DNA of 41,263 bases, from positions 1 through 41,263 of the IMG/VR virus record IMGVR_UViG_3300028840_002667. One strand, written 5' to 3'. Below the pieces are notes generated by a model. That model was given only the letters and a program-made list of their open reading frames with translations. It made no database searches and had not been told where the DNA came from. The DNA is from a virus. Below are positions 22,494-31,362 of this stretch, one piece after another (positions within the stretch are counted from its first letter, which is position 1; each line of letters opens with the position of its first letter). Made by a program: the position numbers and the translations under genes.

Positions 22494-24296
22494 ATGGCGA
22501 AACGGGGGACTCATGTAGAGGTATCGGCCGATACCAGCAAGTACGAGCGGGCCATGCGCGATATGCGCCGGAGTACAAAAAGTACGACCGATACCATAAA
22601 GACAAGCTGGTTAAAGGCGGCCGGAGCGGTATATACATTAATTAAGGCCTGGGATACGGCCAAGCTGGCCGCCAGGGCGAAACAGGAGGAGCAGAGTTTT
22701 AGAAGCTTGGCCGCGAGCTACGGGACCAATGCAAATAAGATTATAAGGGATTTAAAAAGAGCCTCGGCGCAAACAATAGACACAATGACGCTAATACAAA
22801 AGGCCGGTACCGCCATGATGATGGGGATTGCGCCGGATAAGTTAAGCCGATTAATGGAAATAGCGCGGGCCACAAGCCGTATGACCGGTCAAACGGTTAC
22901 GAAATCTTTTGAAGATATATCATTGGCCGTAGGCCGACAAAGCAAGATGATACTGGATAACCTGGGGATTATTGTTAAGGTATCGGAGGCAAACGAGGCG
23001 TACGCTAAAAAGCTGGGCAAGACAGCCGACCGGTTAACCGAGGCGGAAAAGAAACAGGCCTTTTTAAATGCTACCATACGGGAGGGTGAGGAGTTAATGG
23101 GCCGCCTCGGAACCCAGGGAAAAACAGCGGCCGAGACGCTACAGCAAATGGAGGCCATGGCCAAAAATATGAAACAGGCCATAGGTACCTTTTTATTGCC
23201 GCCATTGCGGCAATTAACGGAATATCTGATGAACGCGGCAAGGTACTGGAGCCGGATATTTTCAACCGATGTGAAGGTAGCGCTGGAAAAAAAACGGGAT
23301 GTATTAACGGCCAGGGCCAGGCACATAGAAAAAGTTATGGCGGAGCGGCCCATGGATGCCGAGGCAAAGGCCTATCATCAAAAAGAATTGAATAAAGTTT
23401 TGGCCGAGTTAGCAACGACCCATAAGAGTATACAGAACTATGAAAATGTGCCTTATGAAAAATTACCGCCGTTAAAGGACTATCCGGGCGATAAAGGCGG
23501 ACACGGCGGAGTTAAAATGAAAAGCAAATTATACGGCCGGTATCCGGCCTGGTTAGATAAGGGTTTAAGCCCGGCCTCGCCTTTTGCCGGGTACGGATCC
23601 TATGCCGAAACCATGGCGGCCGTAAAGGCGGCCCAGTGGGCCAAGGTGAGCGGCGCCGGCGCCGGGCCGGGGATAGGGGCGCCCTTTTACGGCATGAACC
23701 AGGCGGCCGAGAGCTATAGCCGTTTGCTTGAACAGGCGAAAAGCAGTTTTAACCTGATGGATACCCTGGCCAGGAACACGGCCAAGAGTATGCAGGATAG
23801 CTTTACCAATTTCTTTTTTGACGCCATGCAGGGCAAATTAAAAACCCTGGGAGATTACGTAACGGCCTTTGTGGGCGCTATACAGCGATCCATAGCCGCC
23901 GTCGCGGCCAAAAGCCTGGTATCCTGGGCGGCCGGTTATTTACCTTTTTTAAAGGTACACCGGGGCGGCGTAATCGGCGGCCCTGGAATTCCCGCAGTAA
24001 TGATGCCAGCGACGTTACTACGAGGCGCCCGGCGTTACCATGCGGGCCTCCGGCCGGACGAATTCCCCGCGATCCTCCAGCGGGGCGAGCGGGTGACGCC
24101 CAGGGGCGGGGATCCCGGCGGCGGCCCTGTAATCTATAACGATTTCAAGGGCGCCCAGTTTTGGGATCAGGAAATGTTATACAAAAGTATAGAAAATATC
24201 AGCGCGGCCCAGGTGGTCAAATTAGCGCCCGGCGCCGTTATAAAAAATTACGAAGCGAACGGACCCATGCGGGACCTGATAAGATCAGCGAGGTAA
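22494..24296 (+). CDS. Tail tape measure protein
   Basis: 600 aa. It has the typical opening of tape measure proteins (VEVSADTSKYERAMRDMRR, then a helical AAGAVYTLIKAW). A conserved middle block follows: MTLIQKAGTAMMMGIAPDKL, MTGQTVTKSFEDISLAVGR, ILDNLGIIVKVSEANEAYAK. The C-terminal third has Gly/Ala-rich, membrane-like stretches (GAIQRSIAAVAAKSLVSWAA). It sets tail length and may help DNA cross the envelope; 600 residues suggest a tail of moderate length. It starts after GGGGAAGCG. The gene order chaperones, then tape measure, supports the call. Confidence 0.9.
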   Translation: MAKRGTHVEVSADTSKYERAMRDMRRSTKSTTDTIKTSWLKAAGAVYTLIKAWDTAKLAARAKQEEQSFRSLAASYGTNANKIIRDLKRASAQTIDTMTLIQKAGTAMMMGIAPDKLSRLMEIARATSRMTGQTVTKSFEDISLAVGRQSKMILDNLGIIVKVSEANEAYAKKLGKTADRLTEAEKKQAFLNATIREGEELMGRLGTQGKTAAETLQQMEAMAKNMKQAIGTFLLPPLRQLTEYLMNAARYWSRIFSTDVKVALEKKRDVLTARARHIEKVMAERPMDAEAKAYHQKELNKVLAELATTHKSIQNYENVPYEKLPPLKDYPGDKGGHGGVKMKSKLYGRYPAWLDKGLSPASPFAGYGSYAETMAAVKAAQWAKVSGAGAGPGIGAPFYGMNQAAESYSRLLEQAKSSFNLMDTLARNTAKSMQDSFTNFFFDAMQGKLKTLGDYVTAFVGAIQRSIAAVAAKSLVSWAAGYLPFLKVHRGGVIGGPGIPAVMMPATLLRGARRYHAGLRPDEFPAILQRGERVTPRGGDPGGGPVIYNDFKGAQFWDQEMLYKSIENISAAQVVKLAPGAVIKNYEANGPMRDLIRSAR

Positions 24297-24300
24297 TAAA

Positions 24301-25011
24301 GTGGGTACAGACCTGGTAACCACAGGCGACTTCTCAGCGGATAGCGACTGGAGCAAGGGGACGGGCTGGAGTATTGCCGCCGGAGTAGCGACAAAAGCGG
24401 CGGGGACTGAAAGCGATTTAGAACAAACAATATCCGCATTGGTACAAAATCAAACCTACAAGCATGTATTCACCATAGCGGCCTACACGGCCGGGGAGAT
24501 AACGCCCAGGATAGGCGATACAGCCGGTACTGCGCGATCTTCGGCGGAAACGTTTACCGAGTATATAAAGGCCGGATCCGGTACAAAATTGGAAATGAGG
24601 GGTAACAGTACCTTTGCCGGTAATATAGACAATGTGAGCCTGGAGGTGGCCTTTGCGGTAGTGCCTACATGGGTTACGCCGCTGGAGCCGGAGGTACACA
24701 ACGTCATAACGCCGGTAACGTCTATGAAGCGCCAACGACAAAATATCAGCACAAACAAGCTGGAACGATTTAAGTTACAATTTGAAGGAATATCGGATGA
24801 AAACTATTTAATACTTTTAAACCATATCAAACTGGTTAATGTTGATTATGATAGCTTCGACTGGACCAGCGTACCGAGTTATATAGATACCGACGACGAC
24901 GGCATAGCCGACGGATCTAATATGACGGGTTACTGGGTGGCGAAAACTTTTAATTCAACACCCAGGGCAAACGGCTGGGATGCCGAAATTGTTTTTGAAA
25001 AGGATGTGTAA
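24301..25011 (+). CDS. Distal tail protein (gpM-like) with carbohydrate-binding-like N-terminus
   Basis: 236 aa from a GTG preceded by GAGGT. Residues 1-120 look like a CBM4_9-type jelly-roll (LVTTGDFSADSDWSKGTGWS, ITPRIGDTAGTARSSAETFT, GNSTFAGNIDNVSLEV). The C-terminal half (VTSMKRQRQNISTNKLERF, GYWVAKTFNSTPRANGWDAE) is in the position of lambda gpM, downstream of the tape measure. A sugar-binding module on a distal tail protein could give a first, reversible contact with surface polysaccharide. That use is inference. Confidence 0.7.
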   Translation: MGTDLVTTGDFSADSDWSKGTGWSIAAGVATKAAGTESDLEQTISALVQNQTYKHVFTIAAYTAGEITPRIGDTAGTARSSAETFTEYIKAGSGTKLEMRGNSTFAGNIDNVSLEVAFAVVPTWVTPLEPEVHNVITPVTSMKRQRQNISTNKLERFKLQFEGISDENYLILLNHIKLVNVDYDSFDWTSVPSYIDTDDDGIADGSNMTGYWVAKTFNSTPRANGWDAEIVFEKDV

Positions 25012-25014
25012 ACA

Positions 25015-25869
25015 TTGCCCAAAAACCTGCAAGCCGACATAGATACCGAGGTAGCGGCAAGAAATTCCAGGCCGGTAATACTTGTAACCATGACATTGGA
25101 CGCCGGTACCCTCCGGTACGCGGCCGCCCAAAGTAATATAGTTTTTCCGACCGGCGGCGATACCTATACAGCCAGGGCCATAAATTTGAATAATGTCGTA
25201 TGGAGGGTAGAGGGCCAAATAGTAAAGGGTACCCTCCAATTTGACGACGTAACCGGCGAAATGAGCGCCTATCTGTTAACGGAAAGTTTTGACGGTAAGG
25301 CCATACAGATTAAAAAGGTATACCGAGACGCTATGGGCAATGCCTTAAATTATAATATGCTGCTTAACGGATACATGGAAGAGGTGGAAAGCATAGGGGA
25401 TCAATGGGCCGAAATACCTTTTGTAAGCGGTAAACCGCTGGGGCGGCAATTACTGTTAGATACCTATACGCCCAGGTGCAATAATCAATTTGGGGACAGC
25501 CTTTGTAACCAGGACGGTAACGCGGACTTGACATCATTAAAGGCGACGGGGACGGCCGACAGCGGGACCACAAGTACCCTGGTGGATAATGCATTGACCC
25601 AGGTAGACGATTACTGGAACTATGGCCGGGCCGAGCTGGTGTATGACGGGGATACCTATTACCGGAAAATAAAGGATTTTGACGCGGGAACGGATACCGT
25701 AACCTTTGATGTACCTTTGCCTTTTGCCGTAGATAACACGGTAACCTACACTTTATATAAAGGATGTTCATTTACCTGGAATGCATGCCAAGCAAACGAG
25801 GCATGGGGGCCAAGTGGTGATAACAAGGCCAATTACCGGGGATTCATGCATATAGGGGAGAAATACTAA
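25015..25869 (+). CDS. Minor tail protein (gpL-like, four-Cys)
   Basis: 284 aa in the position of lambda gpL. The start is a TTG four bases after the previous stop with AAAAGGA upstream. The N-terminal half (IVKGTLQFDDVTGEMSAYL, then GKAIQIKKVYRD) resembles DUF2163-like and BR0599-type minor tail proteins. Four cysteines, C155, C164, C251 and C258, sit in PRCNNQFGDSLC and KGCSFTWNAC. In lambda gpL four Cys bind an iron-sulfur cluster. Metal or Fe-S binding is therefore likely here but not proven. Confidence 0.75.
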   Translation: MPKNLQADIDTEVAARNSRPVILVTMTLDAGTLRYAAAQSNIVFPTGGDTYTARAINLNNVVWRVEGQIVKGTLQFDDVTGEMSAYLLTESFDGKAIQIKKVYRDAMGNALNYNMLLNGYMEEVESIGDQWAEIPFVSGKPLGRQLLLDTYTPRCNNQFGDSLCNQDGNADLTSLKATGTADSGTTSTLVDNALTQVDDYWNYGRAELVYDGDTYYRKIKDFDAGTDTVTFDVPLPFAVDNTVTYTLYKGCSFTWNACQANEAWGPSGDNKANYRGFMHIGEKY

Positions 25870-25870
25870 A

Positions 25871-26320
25871 ATGATCGAAAACGGGAGACAACCGGGATCC
25901 GGCCCGGAGCTGCGCCGGATAACGGACCCGGCGGAGATAGCTACCATATTCGGCCTGGCGGATGAACGGCTGGAGGACCAGGTAAGCATGGACCGGGGCG
26001 AGTGGGTACAGTATTTACAAAACCAAATGCATAAAGAGGGCTGGGCCTGTATGTATGGCCTCATAGAAAACGGCCGGGTTAAAAAATACATGGTGGCCGT
26101 TAACGCGGTAAGCCCGCCTATCTCCAGGGCGGTACTCATACTCTATCAGAATTTTTTCAAGGACCATGAAAACGGAAAAATAGCCCTGGAGAAAATCAAG
26201 ACCTGGGCCAGGCAAAAGGGCGCCCAAAAGATTGCAATACATACCCTGTATCCCAGGATCAATAAAGAATTCGGTTTTATAAAAGAGCCGGGCGAGAATA
26301 TGTATATTCCGCTGGACTAG
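25871..26320 (+). CDS. GNAT-fold-like tail-tip module protein
   Basis: 149 aa. The pattern GLIENGRVKKYMVAVNAVSP, then ALEKIKTWARQKGAQKIAIH and KEFGFIKEPGENMYIPL suggests a GNAT acyltransferase-like fold; a clean acetyl-CoA loop is not evident. It lies between the L-like and J-like genes, where lambda encodes gpK, a peptidase. No NlpC/P60 motif is present. It may be a structural or assembly protein that borrowed the GNAT fold, or an enzyme acting on phage or host proteins. Function is uncertain. Confidence 0.5.
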   Translation: MIENGRQPGSGPELRRITDPAEIATIFGLADERLEDQVSMDRGEWVQYLQNQMHKEGWACMYGLIENGRVKKYMVAVNAVSPPISRAVLILYQNFFKDHENGKIALEKIKTWARQKGAQKIAIHTLYPRINKEFGFIKEPGENMYIPLD

Positions 26321-26394
26321 ACCGGTGACCGAGATAAAACTTAAACAGACCCAGTGGGGCCTCCGCCGCCGTTAGTGCCGGAAAGGCCTAAAAA

Positions 26395-26462
26395 GGCCTA
26401 TACCTTTACATAGGCCCAGGCCCGAACGTTGAACCTGGGCTAAATATGAAAGCCGTTTTTTT
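26395..26462 (+). promoter_or_regulatory. Hairpin-rich leader before the J-like gene
   Basis: In the 148-bp gap two stems overlap by three bases and so compete: GGCCTAT/ATAGGCC (26395-26416) and GCCCAGG/CCTGGGC (26414-26440). The second repeats the GCCCAGG/CCTGGGC stem at 5720-5736. A run of seven T (26456-26462) follows a short GGCT/AGCC stem just before the gene. Attenuation of J expression is possible. No gene is seen in this gap. Confidence 0.45.
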
Positions 26463-26468
26463 GGGGAA

Positions 26469-29400
26469 ATGGAACGGAAAGCAAAAAGTCTTATGAAAAG
26501 CCTTAAAAACAGCCAAATTCGCCGGATACAAAAAAAGGTATTTATTTATGTGGCCTTTATTACCGGGATCCTTTTTGCGGCGGCTTCGGCCCATGCGCTA
26601 GTGGCTACCGTAATCGGCGCCCTGGCCGGTGCAGCATTTTTCTTTAAAATGGGTATGATGGTTACGGTAGGCGGTAGTTTACTCTTTTCCGCCGGGGCCG
26701 GGACCATAGGCGCCCTGATTGCAGGGGCCGCCCTGGGCGCTATCGGGGGTAGCGCCATGGGTCTACCCAGGGCTTTGACGCCGGACCTCCCGGAGGTAGG
26801 CAAGGACTCCCCTAATTATAAAGAGGATTACCCGAAGGCCACAGTACAGGAAGGTACGCCCGTACCATTGCCTTATGGCCGTACCCTGGCGGCCGGAAAT
26901 ATCGTACGGCAAAATGACGCCGCCGCAGCCGATTACATAGAGTTTATCATATGTCACGGCCGGGGAACGGTGGATAAATTTTTAGGCCATTGGATAAACG
27001 GCGTAGAATGGACCGATTTACGCAATGGTAATCATGCCCGATGGGCGCAAGAAGGGGAAAGCAATCAAAGCGGCGTAACTCACTTATTCAGTGACGCCGA
27101 GGCCTCCAATTACCGGGGCTATGCCTTAACCGAGGTACGTTTAGCCAAAGGGGATGAAATACGGGGCCTGGACAATATCTATGCCGTAGGCCTATGGCGG
27201 GAGTGCTTAGAGATTGGCCAGGACGCCGGAGGGTCTAAGAGCTGGACCCGTAACCCGGCAAAAATTATATGGGATCATTACATAACTCAAGAGGGCTACG
27301 CGGCTTCGGAGCTGGACAGTAACGCTTTTACGGCCCTGGAAAGCTATTGTGATAATGTACCGAGTGACGATAGCCAGCCCATACGGCCGACACCCGTAAG
27401 CGATGACATGGTAACGGAGGCGGCCCGTACGGCGAGCTGGCAGTACAAAGCAAAATGGGCATTGAGGAAAGATAAGAGCCTGACGGGCGAGGATGCAAGG
27501 GCGGCATGGAAAGAGGAGGCCACGACCAATAAACGTATCAACATAGATTTCAGCATAGCTCAAGTGATAGACAAAATGAGGCTTGAAAACTATCACAACA
27601 GCGGCGCGGATACCGATGTAGGAATACAAAACTTTGTCATACAGGGATCCAATAACCCGGCGAGTTTTGCCGATACGAGCTACGCAAGTACGGGCTGGAC
27701 CGATCTATTAACAGACAGCGCCTCCCAGCATGCCGCCAGTGACGCAAGCGATCCGGAGGAATTCACCATAAGTAATTCCACGGCCTACCGGTATTATGCC
27801 ATAAAGATGGCGGACAATCACGGTGACGGCAATTATATGGGATTCAGGGATCTAACCTTTTACGGTAAACAGCCCAGGTATACTTTTGACTTTGTTTTCG
27901 ACACAAATATTGAAAAGGTGGATGCCCTGAAGATTATGTGGGATAGCTTTAATGGTAAGACCATAGACAGCCAGGGAACCATTAAGCCGGTATGGGACGC
28001 CGCTCAAATGCATGACGGCGCCGGAGGGTTGACCACAAAATCCAGTAGTTTTAGTTTTGACGAGGATAATATAGTGCCGGGTAGTTTTACCTGGGGCCGG
28101 TTAAAACGGCCTAACATAGTGAGGATCCATTTCAGGGATAGCGCCGACAATTTTAAAAAGACATCGGTAGAACTGCGGGACGATAAAGACATAAACGACC
28201 GGGGCGAGATAGTACATAGCGAAACATGCTGGTACATTACGGAGCGATCCGTAGCGCTACGCCGATGTAAATATAAATTTGACAAGGCCCGGTATACGGA
28301 TCATGCTTGCAGGTTGACCGGAGATCCGAGTAGCCAGGCCATCGAAATATATGACCGCGTAGATGTAACGGATCCAAAAGGCATGTGGACGGCCAAGGAT
28401 TTTGTCGTAATCGAAAAAGACGAGGATCAATACGGCCGCCCAATGTTTTACCTGGAGGAATATAATAGCGGCATATATAATGATGATGGTTTTGAAGTGC
28501 AGCCCGGCTACCGGAGCCACCTACCACATCCCAGTGAAGTATCCCCGCCCAGTACCATACATACCCTGGCAAACATAACGACCGGTACAAAGCATAGTTA
28601 TGGCAGTATATCCGTAAAGATCACGCCGCCTAATTGGCCTCATTATTCAAAAACTAAGGTTTTCGGATCCAATGATGATAGTACTTTTTACTATGTGGGC
28701 GAAACCGACGGCGGCAAGGACCTGGTTATTAACGGTATGGGGACGCTATACCAGCCGGGCGATACTGTATATATTAGATTGGTAAACGTAAACGCAAACG
28801 GAACACAAGAGCCATTCCCGACTTCCTCGGATGGCCAAATTGTAACCGCCTCGGCCGTACGTTTGGGATCCTTTTATGCAGGTGATACGGACTTGTGGGG
28901 CGGTAACGCGGCCCTGGGTAACGCGGCCACGACCATAGTACTAGGGGACCTGGCCGATACGCCCAAAATAGCGATAGGGACCACGACGGCCGATAGTATG
29001 ACCCTGGCCAATATGGCTACCCATCCGGGATTTTACGCCGACGCTACGGGAGATTGCCGCTTTGGTGGCAATGGCGGCGGAGCGGCCTGGGATCAATCGG
29101 AAAGTACTTTTACAGTGGAGGGAATCCTCCAGGCATCGGAAATACACATACCAGACAAGGACAGTACCGCAAGCAGTTTTCATGTGCAAACGGATGGCGA
29201 TACCTGGTGGGGATGTACCGAGACAAATTTTAATGCAGACAATAATAATGCTACGGCCTATATACTCAAGACCGGGGCTGCAAAATTCCAAAGTGTAACG
29301 CTCAGTGATAATGTTATATTATCGGGTTTACAGGCGGGATCCGATATTGATGGCCAATATTTGACGGCCCTATCAGTGGATACAGCCGCAATAGCGGCTT

Positions 29401-30986
29401 TGGCCATAGAGACTGATAAGATTGATAATCTAGCGATTACCGCCGGAAAAATAGATGCCGCCGCCGTAGAAACTGCAAAAATAAAAGACCTTGCAGTAAC
29501 AGGGGGAAAGATAGAAGCCGGGGCTATAGACACGGGCCATTTAGCCAATTTAGCGGTTACCGCCGGGAAAATTGATAATCTTACAATTACAGCCGCCCAA
29601 ATCGCCAATCTTACCATTACCGGCGGAGCGGCTGGCAAAATTGCAACAAGCACAATTACCGAGGATAACATAGTAGCCAATACGATCACGGCCGCGTCAA
29701 TCGCCGCCAATACGATCACGGCCGCCGAAATCGCAACTGGCACCATTACCGCCTCCGAAATCGCCGCCAATACGATCACGGCCGCCGAAATCAGCGCCGG
29801 TGCTATAGATACAAGCGAGCTTGCCGCAAACGCCGTCACGGCCTCGGAGATTAACGGCGGCGCGTTTGGGGCGCTAACCATATCATCGGGAAGTATTACC
29901 TTTAATGCCACGGACTCTATACAGATACAGGCCGCTCAAGGTATGAAGGTATTGGCCGGTGCTGATATATACCTTGTGGGACATGCGAGCAATGCTGGTA
30001 CGATAGTATGTGACGGCACTACTCAGGGTGTTATTTATGGCGCAGAAGCCGCCGGAACCTCGGCCGGGTTTCATCCATCGGGGAGCGGAGTGGGTACTTT
30101 TGGGATAGGTTGGGATTTTTATAACAATATGGCTTATCCGTTCAATGTTATTTATATGTATGCAGACGCGGGCATAGTCATAGAAAACCGCGTAGGGGCA
30201 AGCTCAAATCGAGCACGATTGAGCCTTGCCAGTGGGCATGTCGAATTAGGTACATTGGATGCGGGATGGATGACCGAGTTGGATATGACGGATACGGCTA
30301 TAACGGCTATTGTTAATACTGCTACCGTTTTATCATTGGCAGATACAGGCCTAACGATGTCGGCCGGTACGACTATCACTATGGACGGCAATATCCTTAT
30401 GACGGATACTGATTACATCGGGATATCGTCCGCCGAAAGAGTGGAATTTTACGCCGTCGGATATGTGGCGGTAATGGGGGCAAAACTTGGAATCAGGATT
30501 GCCAGCCCACAGAGCATATTGCATGTGCATGACGTATCCAGCGGGGCGGTATATGCCCAATTTACTAATATTACCACAGGATCAGGGGATGCGTCACAAG
30601 GGCTTGCCGTCGGAATTTCAGCGACGGAAGTGGCATATCTGTGGAATTACGAGAATACCAACATGATTCTAGGCACGAACAACGGCGCGGCGATTACTAT
30701 TGATACCTCTCAAAATGTGACCATCGCCGGTACGCTTACCGTCGATGGCGATCAAACCGGGGCTACAGATCATGTATTTGATGATTTCGACGATATAGCG
30801 CTTTTATACAGTTGGAGAAAGGGAGAGGGCCTACCGTTTAATGCGGGCGACATATTAAACCGGGATCGATTGTTGAGGGATGCAATGCTTCAATTCTATG
30901 AGGAGCAAAAAGAAATATTGTCATATTTATGTATCAAAACCGGTATGACATATGCCGATGCCCTGGCAGCCGCACGGCTAAATTAA
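26469..30986 (+). CDS. Tip attachment protein J-like, with I-like N-terminus and fibre repeats
   Basis: 1505 aa, the largest gene. Residues 1-105 carry a hydrophobic, Gly/Ala-rich region (VATVIGALAGAAFFFKMGMM) like lambda gpI and TipJ N-termini. Residues about 110-340 and 480-700 match tip-attachment protein cores (EGTPVPLPYGRTLAAGNIV, GRGTVDKFLGHWINGVEW). Residues about 350-470 look like an inserted discoidin (F5/8 C) domain. Residues about 970-1130 are short repeats, including six 10-residue units such as ANTITAAEIA. The rest ends in fibre-tip-like beta segments (LGIRIASPQSILHVHD). It recognises the host surface and seals the tail tip. The start at 26469 follows a GGGG run. Confidence 0.85.
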   Translation: MERKAKSLMKSLKNSQIRRIQKKVFIYVAFITGILFAAASAHALVATVIGALAGAAFFFKMGMMVTVGGSLLFSAGAGTIGALIAGAALGAIGGSAMGLPRALTPDLPEVGKDSPNYKEDYPKATVQEGTPVPLPYGRTLAAGNIVRQNDAAAADYIEFIICHGRGTVDKFLGHWINGVEWTDLRNGNHARWAQEGESNQSGVTHLFSDAEASNYRGYALTEVRLAKGDEIRGLDNIYAVGLWRECLEIGQDAGGSKSWTRNPAKIIWDHYITQEGYAASELDSNAFTALESYCDNVPSDDSQPIRPTPVSDDMVTEAARTASWQYKAKWALRKDKSLTGEDARAAWKEEATTNKRINIDFSIAQVIDKMRLENYHNSGADTDVGIQNFVIQGSNNPASFADTSYASTGWTDLLTDSASQHAASDASDPEEFTISNSTAYRYYAIKMADNHGDGNYMGFRDLTFYGKQPRYTFDFVFDTNIEKVDALKIMWDSFNGKTIDSQGTIKPVWDAAQMHDGAGGLTTKSSSFSFDEDNIVPGSFTWGRLKRPNIVRIHFRDSADNFKKTSVELRDDKDINDRGEIVHSETCWYITERSVALRRCKYKFDKARYTDHACRLTGDPSSQAIEIYDRVDVTDPKGMWTAKDFVVIEKDEDQYGRPMFYLEEYNSGIYNDDGFEVQPGYRSHLPHPSEVSPPSTIHTLANITTGTKHSYGSISVKITPPNWPHYSKTKVFGSNDDSTFYYVGETDGGKDLVINGMGTLYQPGDTVYIRLVNVNANGTQEPFPTSSDGQIVTASAVRLGSFYAGDTDLWGGNAALGNAATTIVLGDLADTPKIAIGTTTADSMTLANMATHPGFYADATGDCRFGGNGGGAAWDQSESTFTVEGILQASEIHIPDKDSTASSFHVQTDGDTWWGCTETNFNADNNNATAYILKTGAAKFQSVTLSDNVILSGLQAGSDIDGQYLTALSVDTAAIAALAIETDKIDNLAITAGKIDAAAVETAKIKDLAVTGGKIEAGAIDTGHLANLAVTAGKIDNLTITAAQIANLTITGGAAGKIATSTITEDNIVANTITAASIAANTITAAEIATGTITASEIAANTITAAEISAGAIDTSELAANAVTASEINGGAFGALTISSGSITFNATDSIQIQAAQGMKVLAGADIYLVGHASNAGTIVCDGTTQGVIYGAEAAGTSAGFHPSGSGVGTFGIGWDFYNNMAYPFNVIYMYADAGIVIENRVGASSNRARLSLASGHVELGTLDAGWMTELDMTDTAITAIVNTATVLSLADTGLTMSAGTTITMDGNILMTDTDYIGISSAERVEFYAVGYVAVMGAKLGIRIASPQSILHVHDVSSGAVYAQFTNITTGSGDASQGLAVGISATEVAYLWNYENTNMILGTNNGAAITIDTSQNVTIAGTLTVDGDQTGATDHVFDDFDDIALLYSWRKGEGLPFNAGDILNRDRLLRDAMLQFYEEQKEILSYLCIKTGMTYADALAAARLN
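29675..29854 (+). repeat. 30-bp coding repeats in the J-like fibre region
   Basis: Six consecutive 10-codon units coding for variants of ANTITAAEIA. Parts are identical at DNA level (GCCAATACGATCACGGCC occurs three times). Such spaced hydrophobic repeats form trimeric shafts in fibres and allow length change by recombination. Confidence 0.75.
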
Positions 30987-31019
30987 ACATAGGACCAGGT
31001 ATAATATTCGACAAGGTAG

Positions 31020-31040
31020 GGCAGGGATTTATATCCCGCC
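31020..31040 (+). promoter_or_regulatory. Intergenic hairpin 3
   Basis: GGGAT (31024-31028) pairs with ATCCC (31033-31037), extended by GGC/GCC across a bulged A. It lies in the gap after the J-like gene, before the ribosome-binding site (AAGGGG) of the next gene. It has the same form as the hairpins at 31286 and 31326. Confidence 0.55.
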
Positions 31041-31054
31041 GATAAGGGGCCGCT

Positions 31055-31285
31055 ATGAAATTACTGCTTATATTATTGGCAATCACGGTAATTGATACCG
31101 CTGGCGTACCGGGGCCGGTACCGGAAACAGACGCCCACAAGGCCTATATTGAATCCGTAGAGGCCAGGTTGGAAAGTGAAATGGACCCGCGATTAAATCC
31201 CGGCGATTGCGGCGAAATCGAGCCGCCGCCTATGCCCGGCGAAAACCGGGAACCAAAACAAGACCCGGAAAACCAAGAAAAGTAG
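31055..31285 (+). CDS. Small exported proline-rich protein
   Basis: 76 aa. The N-terminus MKLLLILLAITVIDTAG is a short signal peptide or anchor. The remainder is Pro/Glu-rich (VPGPVPETDAHKAYIESVEA, then EIEPPPMPGENREPKQDPEN). Its size and build recall an o-spanin-like or periplasmic accessory protein, but no lipobox Cys is present. It sits between two intergenic hairpins in the region where lysis genes are expected. Function is not assigned. Confidence 0.5.
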   Translation: MKLLLILLAITVIDTAGVPGPVPETDAHKAYIESVEARLESEMDPRLNPGDCGEIEPPPMPGENREPKQDPENQEK

Positions 31286-31307
31286 GGCGGGCGATTTATT
31301 TCCCGCC
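31286..31307 (+). promoter_or_regulatory. Intergenic hairpin 4
   Basis: GGCGGG (31286-31291) pairs with CCCGCC (31302-31307) around a 10-base loop, immediately after a stop codon. It is one of a tandem pair with 31326-31346. No U-tract follows. Confidence 0.6.
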
Positions 31308-31325
31308 GAAAAATCCAGAAGAGTA

Positions 31326-31346
31326 GGACGGGTTACCGTACCCGCC
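31326..31346 (+). promoter_or_regulatory. Intergenic hairpin 5
   Basis: CGGGT (31329-31333) pairs with ACCCG (31340-31344), extended by GG/CC across a bulged A. It looks like a diverged tandem copy of the hairpin at 31286 and shares its TAGG...CCCGCC context. It lies 17 bases before the next start codon. Confidence 0.6.
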
Positions 31347-31362
31347 GGAAAGGACGAAAAAA

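Noticed and set aside
29258-29911. Minus-strand open frame of 217 codons within the J-like gene
   Set aside because: It is antisense to the fibre repeats; the product is Ala/Ile/Val-repetitive, and the sense strand has clear fibre features.
31000-31005. TATAAT after the J-like gene considered as a promoter
   Set aside because: No acceptable -35 box at 16-19 bp upstream; a lone -10 in AT-rich DNA is weak evidence.
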